Below, piece after piece: positions 13,649 through 15,128 of a stretch of 15,128 bases of DNA. This DNA is from Alphaproteobacteria bacterium (GTDB lineage: Bacteria; Pseudomonadota; Alphaproteobacteria; Micavibrionales; Micavibrionaceae), in assembly GCA_030432775.1 (NCBI GenBank), contig JAUILO010000052.1:1-15128 (forward strand), given 5' to 3'. Under the pieces are notes generated by a model. It saw only the letters and a program-made list of their open reading frames with translations. It was not told the origin of the DNA and ran no database searches. How positions within the stretch are numbered: position 1 is the stretch's first letter; every line of letters starts with the position of its first letter. The position numbers and the translations under genes are program-made.

Positions 13649-14047
13649 CTCAAAACATACTCAACAGAGCAAGGATGCTCACAGAAGCTAAAAGCGATTA
13701 TTGAAGAATCCCTTGATGCTGACAAAGCCGAAGACATTGTAACGATTGATCTTACCGATCAAACGCCCTTAGCAGATTTCATGGTGATTGCGACTGGCCG
13801 TTCTTCTCGTCAGGTTGCCGCTCTTGCTGAAAAACTGTCAGTTCGTCTAAAAGCCCTGGGCTATAAAGACATTCTGATCGAAGGTACAGATCAATGTAAC
13901 TGGGTTGTTGTTGATGTCGGGGATGCTGTTATACATCTATTCAGACCGGAAGTCCGCGAGTTCTATAATATAGAAAAAATGTGGCTTAATGGTGCTGACG
14001 CTTATAAGTTTTCTACCCATAACCGTGACAACATAAGCGCTGTATAA
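13646..14047 (+). CDS. rsfS: Ribosomal silencing factor RsfS, apparent ATT start
   Basis: RsfS (DUF143/Iojap family) binds ribosomal protein uL14 and blocks subunit joining when nutrients are short. The conserved domain begins around LKAIIEESLDADKAEDIVTID and continues through ADFMVIATGRSSRQVAALAEKL, NWVVVDVGDAVIHLFRPEVREFYNIEKMW, all typical. The first ATG of the frame (13781) would remove about 45 residues, including the conserved first helix and strand, so the real start must be upstream. The only start supported by a ribosome-binding site is ATT 13646, giving 133 residues, a normal length. ATT starts are rare; E. coli infC and pcnB are known examples. A one-base error in the AAAA run at 13690-13693 could instead join ATG 13675 to this frame. 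rlmH follows after 84 bases. Confidence 0.88.
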   Translation: MLKTYSTEQGCSQKLKAIIEESLDADKAEDIVTIDLTDQTPLADFMVIATGRSSRQVAALAEKLSVRLKALGYKDILIEGTDQCNWVVVDVGDAVIHLFRPEVREFYNIEKMWLNGADAYKFSTHNRDNISAV

Positions 14048-14131
14048 CAAAAGATTCAATACAACACTGTAACGCCGCTTACAGATCGCTGTCACTACTC
14101 TTACCGGGAAGCCCGCCAAGGCTTAACTGCT

Positions 14132-14569
14132 ATGAATATTACTATCATCGCCGCAGGACAGGCCAAATCGGGGCCTTTGTTCCAAATATGGTCTGATTAC
14201 AGCAAAAGGTTACGCTGGAAATTGACTTTGCATGAAATCGATGCACGCAAAAGCAAAAACACCGAAGAAAAAATCCTCGAAAAGTACAAAGAAGGCGTAC
14301 CGCTTATTGTCATGGATGAGCGCGGAAAAGAGCTATCCAGTGTTGATTTTTCAAAACGGCTACAGAAAATACAGCTACAAGGCCAAAACGAAGTCCAATT
14401 TATCATCGGCGCTGCAGAGGGATTATCCGATAACGTCAGAAAAAAAGCGGATTATGTGATATCTTTTGGTAAACAGACATGGCCTCATATGCTTGTTCGC
14501 GTTATGCTATTAGAACAAATTTATAGAGCCCAGCAGATCCTTGCGGGACACCCCTATCACAAAGAATAA
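14132..14569 (+). CDS. rlmH: 23S rRNA (pseudouridine1915-N3)-methyltransferase RlmH
   Basis: RlmH is a small SPOUT-class enzyme that uses SAM to methylate pseudouridine 1915 in helix 69 of assembled 70S ribosomes. The 145-residue protein shows the family landmarks: MNITIIAAGQAKSGPLFQIWSDYSKRL at the start, the SAM-binding FIIGAAEGLSDNVRKKADYVISFG, and the C-terminal knot WPHMLVRVMLLEQIYRAQQILAGHPYHKE. The terminal YHKE replaces the more frequent YHRE/YHRG, a conservative change. ATG 14132 is the first residue of the family alignment and has AAGG about 10 bases upstream. It follows rsfS, and both act on the large subunit or 70S ribosome. The EnvC-like gene starts 8 bases after its stop. Confidence 0.97.
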   Translation: MNITIIAAGQAKSGPLFQIWSDYSKRLRWKLTLHEIDARKSKNTEEKILEKYKEGVPLIVMDERGKELSSVDFSKRLQKIQLQGQNEVQFIIGAAEGLSDNVRKKADYVISFGKQTWPHMLVRVMLLEQIYRAQQILAGHPYHKE

Positions 14570-14577
14570 ACATTATA

Positions 14578-15128
14578 ATGCGGCAGAACTTTACTGACAT
14601 TCTATATTTTAAATACAGACATAATAACTTGCCCGCGCTACAGCATGCCGGCCGTAGCTGGCGCCTATTTGGTTTGGGCGTAATTACTGCATTGTTCACT
14701 TTCATATTCATTAATTCAGCAGCCATAGCCGCCAAAGAAGTTCCAGTGCCTGCGCGCAAGACCGATGCGCTTAAAGGGTTACAACTTCATATGGATACCC
14801 AGAAGCAGAATAAAGCCCAGATGGAAACCCAGCTGCGCGATACAGAAAAATCCCTAACAGATACACAGCAAAAATTACGCATTATCAGTGCGGAAATTCA
14901 AAGTCATGAAAAAGATTTGCTGAAAATCGAGAAAAACATATCCTCCCTAACGGCACAGCGCCAGCAGCTCAATGACAATATTGATGAAGAGCGTTATAAA
15001 ATGGCTGATTTTATTCTTGCCCGGCAACGCCTGGATCGTATGCCAACAGAATTACTGGTTCTGCGCCCCGCCTCACCCATTGAAACGGCGCAAACTGCCT
15101 TATTACTTCAAGGGTCGTTACCTGTCAT
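14578..15128 (+). CDS. EnvC-like murein hydrolase activator (5' part only)
   Basis: An open frame begins at ATG 14578, 8 bases after rlmH, and runs off the window; 183 codons are visible. It has a long basic N-region, a hydrophobic signal segment (about 31-50, likely cut near SAAIA at residue 51), then a coiled coil rich in Gln, Lys and Glu (about 63-145), including DTQQKLRIISAEIQ. The stretch ARQRLDRMPTELLVLRPASPIETAQTALLL matches the alphaproteobacterial EnvC pattern, in which the coiled coil leads to a C-terminal LytM (peptidase M23) domain. That domain is beyond the window, so the call rests on the N-terminal pattern and on the conserved place after rlmH. EnvC-like proteins act in the periplasm, activating amidases for septal peptidoglycan splitting. 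Confidence 0.85.
   Translation, partial: MRQNFTDILYFKYRHNNLPALQHAGRSWRLFGLGVITALFTFIFINSAAIAAKEVPVPARKTDALKGLQLHMDTQKQNKAQMETQLRDTEKSLTDTQQKLRIISAEIQSHEKDLLKIEKNISSLTAQRQQLNDNIDEERYKMADFILARQRLDRMPTELLVLRPASPIETAQTALLLQGSLPV

Noticed and set aside
13781..14047. rsfS as an 88-residue protein from ATG 13781
   Set aside because: It would delete the conserved N-terminal helix and strand that are encoded in frame upstream and match the family closely.
14067..14084. CTGTAA/TTACAG stem between rsfS and rlmH as a terminator
   Set aside because: A perfect but short 6-bp stem with no T-tract; the downstream gene is likely in the same transcript.
1..15128. Mobile element, phage, CRISPR, tRNA or rRNA content
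   Set aside because: No transposase, integrase, att-like repeat, regular spacer array, cloverleaf or rRNA-like stretch was seen on either strand.

Overview
This window reads as a chromosomal housekeeping segment of an AT-leaning alphaproteobacterium. The evidence is lineage-typical: an F0-only ATP synthase operon (atpI-B-E-F'-F, with separate b' and b subunits and no F1 genes), a smc gene preceded by a DsbA-like thioredoxin and a DUF721 protein near mutY, and a nadD-rsfS-rlmH-envC cluster. A deep-branching or Micavibrio/Rhodospirillales-like relative is my inference only. There are no mobile elements, phage genes, tRNAs, rRNAs or CRISPR arrays.

Layout. Bases 1-506 carry the 5' part of a minus-strand gene for a secreted protein of unknown function. 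A 229-base AT-rich gap follows, then mutY on the minus strand. Everything after mutY is on the plus strand. A DUF721/DciA-like gene starts head-to-head with mutY. Next come efp and suhB (6 bases apart), a large secreted OmpA-like protein, a membrane-anchored DsbA-like oxidoreductase and the chromosome-structuring ATPase smc. Nineteen bases after smc the F0 operon begins: atpI, atpB, atpE, b' and b. Then follow nadD, a 267-base leader, rsfS, rlmH and the 5' part of an EnvC-like murein hydrolase activator, cut by the window end.

Functionally the window joins genome maintenance (MutY, DUF721, SMC), translation and ribosome function (EF-P, RsfS, RlmH, possibly SuhB), envelope biology (OmpA-like, DsbA-like, EnvC-like), energy conversion (F0 sector) and NAD synthesis (NadD).

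The most unusual points lie inside ordinary genes. rsfS has no ATG, GTG, TTG or CTG able to start a full-length protein; a strong Shine-Dalgarno sequence sits 7 bases before an in-frame ATT. It is preceded by an in-frame 36-codon ORF that contains a 10-bp hairpin. The F0 sector has three departures: a signal peptide plus a His/Asp-rich periplasmic extension on b', a proline in helix 1 of subunit c at the position equivalent to E. coli Ala20, and His in place of the usual Gln in the last helix of subunit a. The efp ribosome-binding site lies in an exact 16-bp tandem duplication.
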